Source: Symbiodinium natans
Taxonomy: Eukaryota; Sar; Dinophyceae; Suessiales; Symbiodiniaceae
DNA: 64,000 nt
Direction of reading: 5' to 3'
Assembly (NCBI GenBank): GCA_905221605.1
Contig: CAJNDS010000582.1
Coordinates: 45,985-109,984 of the forward strand
Below the pieces are notes generated by a model. The model worked only from the letters and a program-made list of their open reading frames with translations, was not told the origin of the DNA and ran no database searches. Position 1 is the stretch's first letter. Every line of letters begins with the position of its first letter. The translations under genes and the position numbers were made by a program. This document shows, piece by piece, positions 55,379 to 64,000 of the stretch.

Positions 55379-57258
55379 AGGATACCGAGGCTACACCGCC
55401 AAAACCTTCGCCTCCAGTAGAAGTTTATACCGATGGTTCAGGCTCGAGAGGTAAATGCACCAGTACAACGCCAGCCGGTTGGGGTTTCGTTACGGTAATA
55501 AATGGAGTCCCCACGCACAAAGCCAGGGGACCGGTAATTACGGGTACTTCGCCTTTTTCACTAGGAGCGGTGGTAGGTAGTAACAATACCGGAGAATTGT
55601 CCGCATGGATGGAAGCAGCGTTGTATTTACTGTCGATGGACCCTATCCCTCCCACCGTTACATTCTGCTTTGACAGTAAGTGGGTGGAAGGCATGGTTAC
55701 AGGAGCATTTCGCCCGACTAGGCACAAAGCCATGGTCTACTCCGCCAAGCGTATTTATTCCCTATTAAAGGCCAGAACAACAATCAAATGGACCTGGGTT
55801 AAAGGCCACTCAGGACAAGAATATAATGACATGGCGGATGCACTTGCAGGACAAGCAAAACGAGATGGTGTACGGATAGGTGGCCGTTCTGAACAACACT
55901 TCTACCTCACCCCTACTAACTTCCCTTTGGCAGACGCACAAGCCCCCCTCCCCATCATCAAAAACGCGCCGGACCGCATCTCACAGGCCCTATTGACGGC
56001 GGCGGAGAATACATTCACTAAACTGCCGGTCAAACCCAGGACGTGCTGGATTACTCCAACACTTGCAGCGGACATCGAAGCAGTAAAACAGCGCAGATTA
56101 CATGGAGACCCTCAGGCCACTCAGGAATACAAAAGGCTCAAAACGCAAGCCCGCAAAGTAAAACGCCAATGGCTAAGGGATCAGGTCCTGCAATCCCATA
56201 ATCAGGGGTCGCAAGCACTTTGGCGGAACCTCCGAAAAATGAAAACGGGATTTAGAGAACGAAAATCCAGGCTAAAAAAGGAAGGTCGGCCGGTACCTTG
56301 GGATAAACAGCACGAGGCGTTTGCAGACCACCTCGCCAATGTACAATGGGGTCCCACCACGGTCACGGCAGAAGAAAGAGAATTACTACGGGAGTCACCC
56401 TCTTTATACGCGCCCTCGGCTACACCGCCCCCACCCTTCACCCTGATAGAACTTTCCGATGTTTTCAAGCAATTACGAAAGGCTAAAGCGCCTGGTCCAG
56501 ATAACATTCACAATGAGCTGGTGCTACTTCTGGACTACATCGGGGAACAACAGCTATTGGAAATGTTCAACGAATGCTTCAGTAGCGCAACGGTTCCCCA
56601 AGAGTGGAAAGAGGCTCTTATCGTTAGTATTTATAAAGGCAAAGGTTCGGATTCTGACCCTGCTAATTATAGGCCAATTTCCTTGCTAAATACTTTCTAT
56701 AAGATCTACGCGGCATTACTTCAAAAAAGATTGGCTAAAGCGCACGATCATCAGCTTCGGAGCACGCAATTTGGTTTTAGGGCTAATAGATCCACGCAAC
56801 AACCACTGTTCGTCCTACGCAGATTGCAAGACCTAGCGCTGAAAACAGGCTCTCCCTTTCAGCTGCTATTCCTCGATTGGAGAATGGCGTTCGACAAAGT
56901 TGATCATGATTCTATGATCATAGCACTGGAGCGCCTTGGAGTACACCGCCAATATGTCGACATTATTAGAGATCTTTACACCAACCAGACATTCTATACG
57001 CGAGGACCCTTCGGGGACACCGCCAAGGCTACACCGCACACCGGTATTCGGCAAGGTTGCCCCCTAAGCCCGTATTTATTTATCATGGTTATGACAGTGC
57101 TTTTCTCTGATGTAGACCGCAGGCTCCGTATACATGGCACCCCCACTAACTCCTGGTCGGTAGGCAAACCAGTATACGATCTAGAATACGCTGATGACAC
57201 GCTTCTCATTTCGGTTACAAAGCCACAAATGAACGACATACTTAAGCAATTGAGGTAG
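55285..57258 (+). CDS. E2 ORF2 RNase H plus reverse transcriptase
   Basis: Open from 55285; an ATG at 55570 would cut off the start of RNase H, so it is not the true start. RNase H: YTDGSGSRG (Asp codon 55432), NNTGELSAW, FDSKW, KGHSGQEYNDMAD. RT: APGPDNIHNEL, SIYKGKG, NYRPISLLNT, LDWRMAFDKVDHD (motif A), GIRQGCPLSPYLF and YADD (57187). The frame ends at TAG (57256) because one base is missing relative to E1; the protein continues in the -1 frame. The RNase H-before-RT order matches E1, so it is a family trait. Confidence 0.92.
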   Translation, partial: AEATQTRPLEYNATRQQREKFNKEFRNALYLEDTEATPPKPSPPVEVYTDGSGSRGKCTSTTPAGWGFVTVINGVPTHKARGPVITGTSPFSLGAVVGSNNTGELSAWMEAALYLLSMDPIPPTVTFCFDSKWVEGMVTGAFRPTRHKAMVYSAKRIYSLLKARTTIKWTWVKGHSGQEYNDMADALAGQAKRDGVRIGGRSEQHFYLTPTNFPLADAQAPLPIIKNAPDRISQALLTAAENTFTKLPVKPRTCWITPTLAADIEAVKQRRLHGDPQATQEYKRLKTQARKVKRQWLRDQVLQSHNQGSQALWRNLRKMKTGFRERKSRLKKEGRPVPWDKQHEAFADHLANVQWGPTTVTAEERELLRESPSLYAPSATPPPPFTLIELSDVFKQLRKAKAPGPDNIHNELVLLLDYIGEQQLLEMFNECFSSATVPQEWKEALIVSIYKGKGSDSDPANYRPISLLNTFYKIYAALLQKRLAKAHDHQLRSTQFGFRANRSTQQPLFVLRRLQDLALKTGSPFQLLFLDWRMAFDKVDHDSMIIALERLGVHRQYVDIIRDLYTNQTFYTRGPFGDTAKATPHTGIRQGCPLSPYLFIMVMTVLFSDVDRRLRIHGTPTNSWSVGKPVYDLEYADDTLLISVTKPQMNDILKQLR

Positions 57259-58082
57259 AAGCCACCCTATACGGGATGCTTCTGAACAAAGAAAAAACAG
57301 TCTCTCTGGAGTACAACGCCGACGCCCCCCAGGTCCTATACTTTGCCGATGGCTCCCCGGTTCCCATAACCACTGACACTAAATATTTAGGCTCTCAGGT
57401 TACATGGGACAAGGCCACTAAGCATGCCATAGAAGCTCGTAAAGCCAAGGCGCACATTTCCTACATCAAACTCCAACATTTCTGGAGGTCACGCATCAAT
57501 TCTAGAACTAAAACTAGAATCTTCCATGCCATAGTCTTGCCTACATTACTGTACGGATTGGATACGCTTACTCTGGAAATTAAGCACCTAAAGACCATAG
57601 ATGCATGGTACCACAAATATCTTCGGAGAGCACTAGGAGTCAAGGACTCATATTATTCTCACATCTCGAATCGAAGGGTATGGACGCTAGCGGGCCGCCC
57701 CACGCTACCATCCCAAATTTTGACCTCTGCTCAGTTAAAGCAATTGGCAAACAGCTTGGCTACACCGCCCAACAATCCGGTGCACCACGTAGTATACTCT
57801 CCGGGTTGTAAAGATAGGATCAAATTCACGAAGTCTTCACACAGAGGACATCCTCAAAGATATTGGCTGGAACTCAATACCGAGTATGCATTACCGGTGC
57901 TTAAAGAATACATACGGCTAAACCGCATAAACACGGAGGAGCAGAGGCAAGACTTCTTAGGCCTCAAACACCTCCTTAATAGGGACCCCCTCTTCCTGTC
58001 TTTCCTGGAATCTGCGCCGACGCGCTGCCCCCACTTGTTCAAAAGACACGCCAAAGCACTTGCATGCGCATGGCTGCCATAA
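57259..58082 (+). CDS. E2 RT C-terminal region (frameshifted)
   Basis: Continuation of the RT protein after a one-base frame break. The sequence LNKEKTVSLEYN, TKYLGSQVTW, LQHFWRSRIN, YGLDTLTLE and SYYSHISN aligns with E1 residues after YADD. The last codon pair is followed by TAA at 58080-58082, of which the two As belong to the ten-base A run. No 3' untranslated region exists. Confidence 0.88.
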
Positions 58083-58101
58083 AAAAAAAACTCCCAAACA
58101 G

Positions 58102-58212
58102 AAATGTCGGCTCAACCAAAGTCGAGGCTCGAGGAGTTGGCGTCTGAGGCGCAGCAGACGCTCCTTCGGTTGCCGAGTCGGAGGCCCCAGAGGATTTTGC
58201 GGCGGAAGAGAG
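58102..58212 (+). CDS. candidate first coding exon
   Basis: Acceptor CCCAAACAG lies 12 bp after the E2 tail; ATG at 58104 opens MSAQPKSRLEELASEAQQTL and the frame runs to donor GAG|GTTTCG. The peptide is charged and helical. E2 inserted only a few bases from this acceptor. The following stretch (58213-59353) is degenerate repeats and unique sequence without a clear gene. Confidence 0.42.
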
Positions 58213-59353
58213 GTTTCGGGTCTCTGGTTTCGGATGTGGGGTTTAGGAAACCCCCCACCCGAAACCCGCTAGGGTTCGGGGTTTAAGGTTTCGGGTTTAG
58301 AGTTCAGGGGTTTAGGGTTTCGATTCTCGGGCTCAGGATTTGGATTTTGTAGACTTTGGGGTGCAGCCTCTCGAAAGAAGTCTCAGTCTGTCCCCGAGGC
58401 TTCTCCGGCTCCGACATTCTCAAACAAATCTGGGCTGCCTTGGAGATCACCAGAACAGTGCAGCACCCAGACTCGGGGGGTTTCGGAGTGCAAAGTTTAG
58501 GGGCTTAAAAGGGTTTATAAGTGTTGAGGAGTGGTTCTCGTAGGGTGATGGATTCGGTTTTTCAAAACCCCAATGGGGGGAGGGGAGCTGACATCGAAAC
58601 GTTGGACCCACTTGGACCCATCTTCGTTTGGCATTCTTGCGCAGGCTGGCCGAGGCAGCAGCGGCACCGGAAGGAGTTCTGGCTGTCCATCTGGGGTTCA
58701 GGGTTGAGCCGTAAAGGTCCCGAAGCCATCGAGAAGAGGGCTCAATGCTATACTTAAGAAACCCAAAACAAGCTGTGACCCGCAAACCCCACATGCCAAG
58801 TCCTTTGCCGCTCTTTAGGGGGCTCTACCTCCATGAAGATTAGGGTTTGGGATTTGCTTCGAGCCTGGGCGGCCAATCGCGAAACCCATCCGCAGGGGTA
58901 CAGGAAAGCAGCCAGGGGCGAAGGGGAGGGGTACAAGGTCGGACTGGGATGATGCCAGGGCCGTTCCAATTCTCATGAGGCGGCCGATCTCTTCCCTTCA
59001 AATGCAGGGATGTCTGTACTTCTCAACTTCCCGACATACCCCTTCTAATTCCCCTAAGCCCTAGAACCCGGCAAAATGATGTTTCGGTTCCCTTTGCCGG
59101 AGACCCTAACGTCTGGGCAGGTAGGTTCCAAGGCTCTTCAGTGACGGTGGTTCCCCGTGTCTATGGGGCTAGACCCCAAAACCCCAAACCCTAAATCCCT
59201 GAACCACCCCAAAGACCTGAATTCTTGCAAAGCCCTCCAAGCCCCAAAAACCCTAACACCCCGAATCCTGAACCCCAAAAACCCTCTAACCCTCAAACCC
59301 TAAACCCTTAACCCCAAACCCCAAAACCCCTCACAAGCGCCACGAACGCGAAG

Positions 59354-59453
59354 GACCTCCGCGCCATTTGCGGTCTGCGAGGGGTCCCCGGAATTCCGCA
59401 GCGTGTCCGAAGGTGTGGAAGGCCGCGTCGGGATTCCCAAACCCCCATGTTTG
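59354..59453 (+). CDS. candidate exon
   Basis: Acceptor ACGCGAAG (or CTGCGAG at 59384) and donor TTG|GTTTAG. The longer form reads DLRAICGLRGVPGIPQRVRR. C-rich repeats lie upstream and a 250-bp TTTAGGG array begins at the donor. Confidence 0.4.
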
Positions 59454-59706
59454 GTTTAGGGTTTAGGGTTTAGGGTTTAGGGTTTAGGGTTTAGGGTTTA
59501 GGGTTTAGGGTTTAGGGTTTAGGGTTTAGGGTTTAGGGTTTAGGGTTTAGGGTTTAGGGTTTAGGTTTAAGGTTTAGGGCTTAGGGTTTAGGGTTTAGGG
59601 TTTAGGGTTTAGGGTTTAGGGTTTAGGGTTTAGGGTTTAGGGTTTAGGGGTTAACGGTTTAGGGTTTAGGGTTTAGGGTTTAGAGTTTAGGGTTTAGGGT
59701 TTAGGG
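59454..59706. repeat. long TTTAGGG array
   Basis: About 36 TTTAGGG units with very few changes, one of the purest arrays here. Confidence 0.97.
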
Positions 59707-60010
59707 CTTCTCGCCGCGCCGCGGCAATAGATTTCATGCGGAGATGGCGCCCCAACAGCGAGGGGGCGGCATATGTCGCGGCGGCGTATATTGAAGTTGG
59801 AGCCACCACAACCAGAAAGGTTGGGTTGTTTTATTTTTCCCACCCCCTGCTTACGCAGGCATCCACCCAACTTTTCTCTTTTGAGGATTTCGGGCCAACG
59901 CCCTAAATTCCCACTTCCCACCCCCATTCTTTGAACGGTTGGTAGGAGAGGTTCGGGCGGTGGAGGGGCTCTAGGAGTGAGGGCCAGGGAGGCAACCGGG
60001 GGCCAGGGGG

Positions 60011-60012
<2 letters not shown>

Positions 60013-60064
<52 letters not shown>
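60013..60064. repeat. poly-G tract of 52 bases
   Basis: An uninterrupted run of G. It may be partly an assembly artefact, but it sits inside a G-rich low-complexity zone (59990-60080). Pro-rich antisense frames over it are artefacts. Confidence 0.9.
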
Positions 60065-60065
<1 letters not shown>

Positions 60066-60689
60066 GGTAGGGGGGGCCAGGAGTCCAGGCACCCTAGAAA
60101 AGGGTGGGTACGGCCTAAGCAGGCCTGGGTGGGAATTTAGGGTTTAGGGTTGAGGGTTTAGGGTTTAGGGTTTAGAAGGTTCAGGGGTACTGCATTGTGG
60201 AGCTGAGGGGTTGGAGTTTCAGGGTTACTTGGATGGAGGAGATACAGCTTCCTTTTCATGGCATCCAGACAGGGGGCAGTTAGAACTGTACTGACAACCC
60301 ACTTCTAACCATATTGGGGCACGTAAGGGGGCTGATAAGTGGGTTTTAAGTACAGTAATAACTGGGATAATACGTGCCCTTGACCACTTCCCCGCGCGGT
60401 TGCCGGCTGGCCCATACCCGTAACAACCGCCTGAGTGTACCTTAAGGCGGCCCTAAACCCTAAGCCCTACACCCTAAACCCTAGACCCTAAACCCTAAAC
60501 CCCAAGCCCTACAGGGCACTTGGGGGTCGTCGCACGTAGCCCTCCTTCGAGCTATGAAGGTGCCCGCGAAGTAAAGTTTAATGCACTGGTTCAGGGTTTA
60601 AGGTTTAGGGGTTAGGGATTAGGGTTTAGGGTGTAGGGTGTAGGGTTTTGGGTTTAGGGTTTAGGGCCTTTGTTCTTTCTTGTCTTCAC

Positions 60690-61480
60690 GTTGTTTCCTC
60701 GCTTCGTACGTCCTCCAGAAAATACATACGAAGCGCATAAACGATTCAATGCATGAACAATACGGAAAAAAGTGCCATGTCTTTCATCTTTCTCACATCT
60801 CTTGATTTATGTCATATATTTCCTTCTGTTCTTTTGGAGATTTCCATTAGCAAAAGCCCCTAAACTACTGCATTGCCAAGGATTGTGTACAAGTGAGTGT
60901 ACGTTCGCACATTCACTCATTAAAGAACTAGTTATCAACATAAACGGCTGTGAACTTGGAAACGTGGGGTTGCTGCACGAACAAGAAGCCCAAGAATATA
61001 GAAAGACATGAAGATAACACTATTCTATTACTAATAGCATAAAATAAAGCATTGCAATGAATGAACAAACCACGCATGAATTCAATGGATTGTGTGAACG
61101 AACTGAGTGCGAGTGCTTGTAGTACTCTCATTGTGCACTTGCGGGAAAATGATACTGAGCAGCAAAAACCAAGGTTCACTTTGTACTCGCGAATCATTCT
61201 CTGAGTTCAACTGCCAGCCAAGGCGCGTCCAACCCCCATCCCGAGAAATAACGAAAACCAACCCTCCATCCACACTCATACCGAAGTCCTTGTCTGCTTG
61301 GGACGTAACCCACAGCTGTCAGCCCCGTTTAGGCATTTCATGATGACCAATTCGCGGGGCGAGGGGGGGTCGAAATAGGTAGGCCACCTATTTCTGGATC
61401 TGGGACGTGTTGGGGGGTTGATCACCGTGCTCATAACACAGCTGCTCATTACAAATCGCACTGACTTCCATGTCTTGGAA
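60690..61480. other. AT-richer unique segment, no recognised gene
   Basis: Base composition drops in G and heptamers are absent. Short frames on both strands (60772-61011 +, 60928-61197 -) show no recognisable domain. It contrasts with the rest of the region and may be a separately acquired fragment or a regulatory/UTR segment. Confidence 0.35.
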
Positions 61481-62278
61481 CCTTACAGAACTGATACTCG
61501 CTGCCTATTTTCTCTTTCCCCCCCCACGGTGGTAGAATAGGCGACTGACCCCAGGAAAAATAGGCGGGAATCCACGTGACACCCCCACCCCCAACCACCT
61601 AGCATTTCGGCTTTCGGGATTTAGGGCTTATACAGGGCTGAGGGTTTCAACATTTCCATATCCTCCAATGTGAAGATACAACCAGCCCTCTGCACCGGGA
61701 AAGCTCCCAACATGATTGTCCAGTATGCGTTGGGCATGGAGGGTGAGTAGGGCTCAGGGTTTTGGGGCTTCGAGGGCTTCGGATCGCGCGGACCCCCACC
61801 AAGCCGCAAAAACCATGCCGCAAACCACCGCACCCTAAAACCAAAGCTCTGGCACTAAACGCCCTTACAGCCTCCAAGGGCTGTAAGGGGACGCATGGTT
61901 TTAGGGCTTAGGGCTGCTTTGGATGTTGTTGGGGGGCTCTTAGCTTGATGGAGTTGACGAAGCTGCTGAGTGGGTGGAACAGGCGTGCGAGAGTGGCCTA
62001 AGAAAGGTGCCCTTTTGGAGGACACCTAAACCTAACAAGGGAAGAGGAACCTACCAAAACCCTAAACCCTAAACCCTAAACCCTAATCCTTAAAAGAACA
62101 AGGGAAGAGGGACCTACTCGGGGTCCCAGGTGTAAGGGACAGGCTAGCTTGAGCTTTTCGAGGATGTAGGGGCTGGGTTTACATGCACCCCCCAAGTGCC
62201 CTGCAACTCGGGCCTAGGTGTACCTTAATGAAGGGTATTCAGGGCATCTTAAAGGGCACTTGGGGGGTTCAGGTGTTG
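61481..62278. other. unique filler, no confident gene
   Basis: Mixed unique sequence with isolated heptamers near 62060. The antisense frames at 61621-61877 overlap each other and show no domain. Confidence 0.4.
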
Positions 62279-62438
62279 GGTTTAGGGTTTAGGGTTTAGG
62301 GTTTAGGGTTTAGGGTTTAGGGTTTAGGGTTTAGGGTTTAGGGTTTAGGGTTTAGGGTTTAGGGTTTAGGGTTTAGGTCCAGGGTTTCGGGTTTCGGGTT
62401 TCGGGTTTCGGGTTTCGGGTTTCGGGTTTCGGGTTTAG
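62279..62438. repeat. TTTAGGG array switching to TTTCGGG
   Basis: About fourteen TTTAGGG units followed by eight consecutive TTTCGGG units, a mirror of the CCCGAAA block at 31868. Confidence 0.96.
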
Positions 62439-62511
62439 GCTTTCGGGCCCCTGAAAACGTCGGGCACCACACTTCACCCTCACACCGACACCCTGCCATG
62501 CGCCCAAGACT

Positions 62512-62592
62512 ACACCCTAAACCCTAAACCCTGAAACCCTAAACCCTAAACCCTAAACCCTCAACCCTCAACCCTAAACCCTAAACCCCAAA
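62512..62592. repeat. CCCTAAA/CCCTCAA array
   Basis: C-rich heptamers upstream of the candidate exon at 62703. Confidence 0.93.
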
Positions 62593-62702
62593 ACAAAACC
62601 CTACCCCCAAGAACTGCTAGAGTTCAACCGGGTTCAGGCGTTTAAGGTTCATAAGGCTCAGAAGTGTTGGCCCCTCAATCCTAGACCCTCGGAAATTCGG
62701 AG

Positions 62703-62765
62703 GCCTCTGCTGTTGATGACTCCACCTCTTCCCCGATCTCCTTCTCAGACCTGCAGACTCCCCCG
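62703..62765 (+). CDS. candidate exon
   Basis: Acceptor ATTCGGAG (a better pyrimidine-rich acceptor, GATCTCCTTCTCAG, lies inside at 62748) and donor CCG|GTTTAG. The longer form has 21 codons, ASAVDDSTSSPISFSDLQTP onward. Confidence 0.38.
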
Positions 62766-62836
62766 GTTTAGGGTTTAGGGTTTAGGGTTTAGGGTTTAGG
62801 GTTTAGGGTTTAGGGTTTAGGGTTTAGGGTTTAGGG
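62766..62836. repeat. TTTAGGG array
   Basis: Ten TTTAGGG units from the donor of the previous island. The 62837-63808 stretch after it contains diverged copies of the GGATCC/TTATTATAAGG-type repeat, a few CCCGAAA units (63285-63325) and a GC alternating tract near 63500-63530; no gene is evident. Confidence 0.95.
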
Positions 62837-63808
62837 ATTGTTGAAAGAGAGCCCCCTTTATGCCCCTTAATTAAGGAACATGCCTTAAGTTGTAAGGGGA
62901 TCCTTACTATGATATAAGGAAGATTCCTCAAATTATGGGGGGTCTTGGTATCTTTGGGCCGGTGTCCTTAGCAACTAGAATCCCCTTGACCCACCTTGCG
63001 TGGAATGGGCTTTCAAGTGTAGGAATGTACCTTGAACTACATTATATGGGGGTGTGGGTTTTCTTTAGGGTTCAGAGCCCAGGGTATTCAAACTTCAGAG
63101 GGCCCAAGAACCCTCAATTAAAGAAGATACCTTGAACTATGTAGGGATCCTAAATCTGATGTACGGCAGGTTCGTTCAATGAGGGGTAGTGGGCGTCTCG
63201 ATTTTGGGCATCGTCTTCGGATTTCATTCGGCTCCTTCAAGAAGGCATAGGGCTTTAACTGGACCCCAAATATGGCAAACCCTAAACCCGAAACCCGAAA
63301 CCCGAAACCCTAAACCCTAAACCCACCCCCGGCTCAAGCCCCTCCAGGCCTTTGGATCCCTGCCCGATGAACCCCAAGCACATAGTATTGACGGGGGGAC
63401 AGGGGGGCGGATCTTGGACCCAAGAACCCGAAACCGCAAACCCACCTTAAACCTCTTCATCCCGCAAGCCATGCACCCTAAACTCTTGGCGTTGAGGCGC
63501 GCTTGCGCACGCGAGCGCGCGCGCGCGTGCGTTGAGTGCGGACCCTGTATGGCGGCCCTAGCTCCTCCCTCCCCCGCCCGCCAGCTCGCCGGGGCGTTCT
63601 GTTGTAAAGCTCTCCGGAAGAGCGATAGAAATAATCATACCTGAATAAAGGGTTCGGCCATTTGTAACACGAACATATACAAACCCCCACAAGAGGACCG
63701 TAATCTAGAACCCTAAATGGGGGTATTAGGCGGGTACCTTATTGGGGTGTTTATTCTTCAGGACCTAAAGAACCAAGCCCCTGCCTGCTGCCCGGGGTGG
63801 AAGTCCAG

Positions 63809-63895
63809 AAGAAAACCAGGGACGCCGCCAGCGCGACGCTGCCTCAGAGGGCGGCTTGATGCGGGAGGCTACTGATGCCATGAAAAAACCTGCGG
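63809..63895 (+). CDS. candidate exon
   Basis: Acceptor GAAGTCCAG and donor CGG|GTTCTT. Only one frame is open over 28 codons: ENQGRRQRDAASEGGLMREA. Charged composition; no family recognised. Confidence 0.38.
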
Positions 63896-64000
63896 GTTCT
63901 TGGTGGGGAAGAGAACGGGTTCCCTTTAAATTGGGGCTCTGGAGGGGTAGGGTTCAAAGGTTTGGCAGTAGGAGTAGGAGTTCTAGCAAGTGTTGCGGGT

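Larger units (their letters stand above)
51271..57927 (+). repeat. dispersed E2 tag word TA[C/A]A[C/A]CGCC, 23 copies
   Basis: Exact copies begin at 51271, 51407, 51499, 52019, 52078, 52204, 52327, 52504, 52846, 53006, 53140, 53467, 53722, 53971, 54295, 55315, 55392, 55464, 56159, 56421, 56942, 57312 and 57761. Six more differ only in the last base (51703, 51928, 54838, 55120, 57030, 57919). TACACCGCC is the commonest form, often preceded by GGC. All three reading frames are used (A-T-P, D-Y-T-A or Y-N-A, V-H-R). Confidence 0.88.
51143..58090 (+). mobile_element. non-LTR retrotransposon E2
   Basis: Homologous to E1 throughout. It starts AGGCATTTGG (E1: AGGCGCTCTG) and ends GCATGGCTGCCAT plus ten As. 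ORF1 and ORF2 lie in the same frame separated by one TGA; ORF2 holds the N-terminal region, EEP endonuclease, RNase H and RT. Frame breaks occur between endonuclease and RNase H and within the RT thumb region. The flanks AACCCCCTAAAC and AACTCCCAAAC may be a diverged target duplication. The right flank CAAACAG|AAATG looks like a splice acceptor, suggesting insertion at the end of an intron. Confidence 0.93.

Noticed and set aside
59694-60092. 132-residue Pro-rich antisense frame
   Set aside because: It runs through the 52-base poly-G tract and G-rich surroundings; nothing else supports it.

Overview
This looks like nuclear DNA of an alveolate, most likely a dinoflagellate (inference). The grounds are telomere-type TTTAGGG/CCCTAAA heptamers scattered on both strands through most of the window, eukaryotic retrotransposons of both LTR and non-LTR type, AG-acceptor/GT-donor (sometimes GC-donor) exon-like islands, and no operons, Shine-Dalgarno sites or bacterial genes.

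Layout. 1-4403: heptamer arrays with short GC-rich islands. 4404-11277: non-LTR retrotransposon E1 (+ strand) with a 13-bp target-site duplication. 11278-16107: more arrays and islands. 16108-17697: the densest gene-like stretch, with several longer candidate exons and a long GT-type satellite. 17698-42143: arrays, minisatellites and many candidate exons. 42144-50014: a Ty1/copia element (- strand) with 209/210-bp LTRs and a TAGGG target duplication. 50015-51142: arrays. 51143-58090: non-LTR retrotransposon E2 (+ strand), a diverged relative of E1. 58091-64000: arrays and candidate exons.

E1 and E2 belong to one family. They have a long ORF1 with a hydrophobic N-terminus, then, in the same frame after a single UGA, an ORF2 with a novel N-terminal region, an endonuclease (EEP/APE type), an RNase H domain placed before the reverse transcriptase, and a stop codon that runs straight into the poly(A) tail. 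The strongest undescribed signal is a short DNA word repeated through each element in all three coding frames: TACTCCTC 20 times in E1 and TA[C/A]A[C/A]CGCC 23 times (29 with last-base variants) in E2. Some slots are shared and many are not, and each element carries only its own version. This looks like a family-specific tag that has changed in concert.

The second unusual pattern is the polarity of the heptamers. Short GC-rich islands are repeatedly bracketed by C-rich arrays (CCCTAAA) upstream and G-rich arrays (TTTAGGG) downstream, with AG at the upstream edge and G|GTTTAG at the downstream edge. I read these islands as + strand exons and the sequence between them as introns whose two ends are complementary telomere-like repeats. 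The encoded protein(s) are not recognised. Single islands are weakly supported because open frames of 20-30 codons are common in GC-rich DNA, so the argument rests on the repeated boundary architecture.
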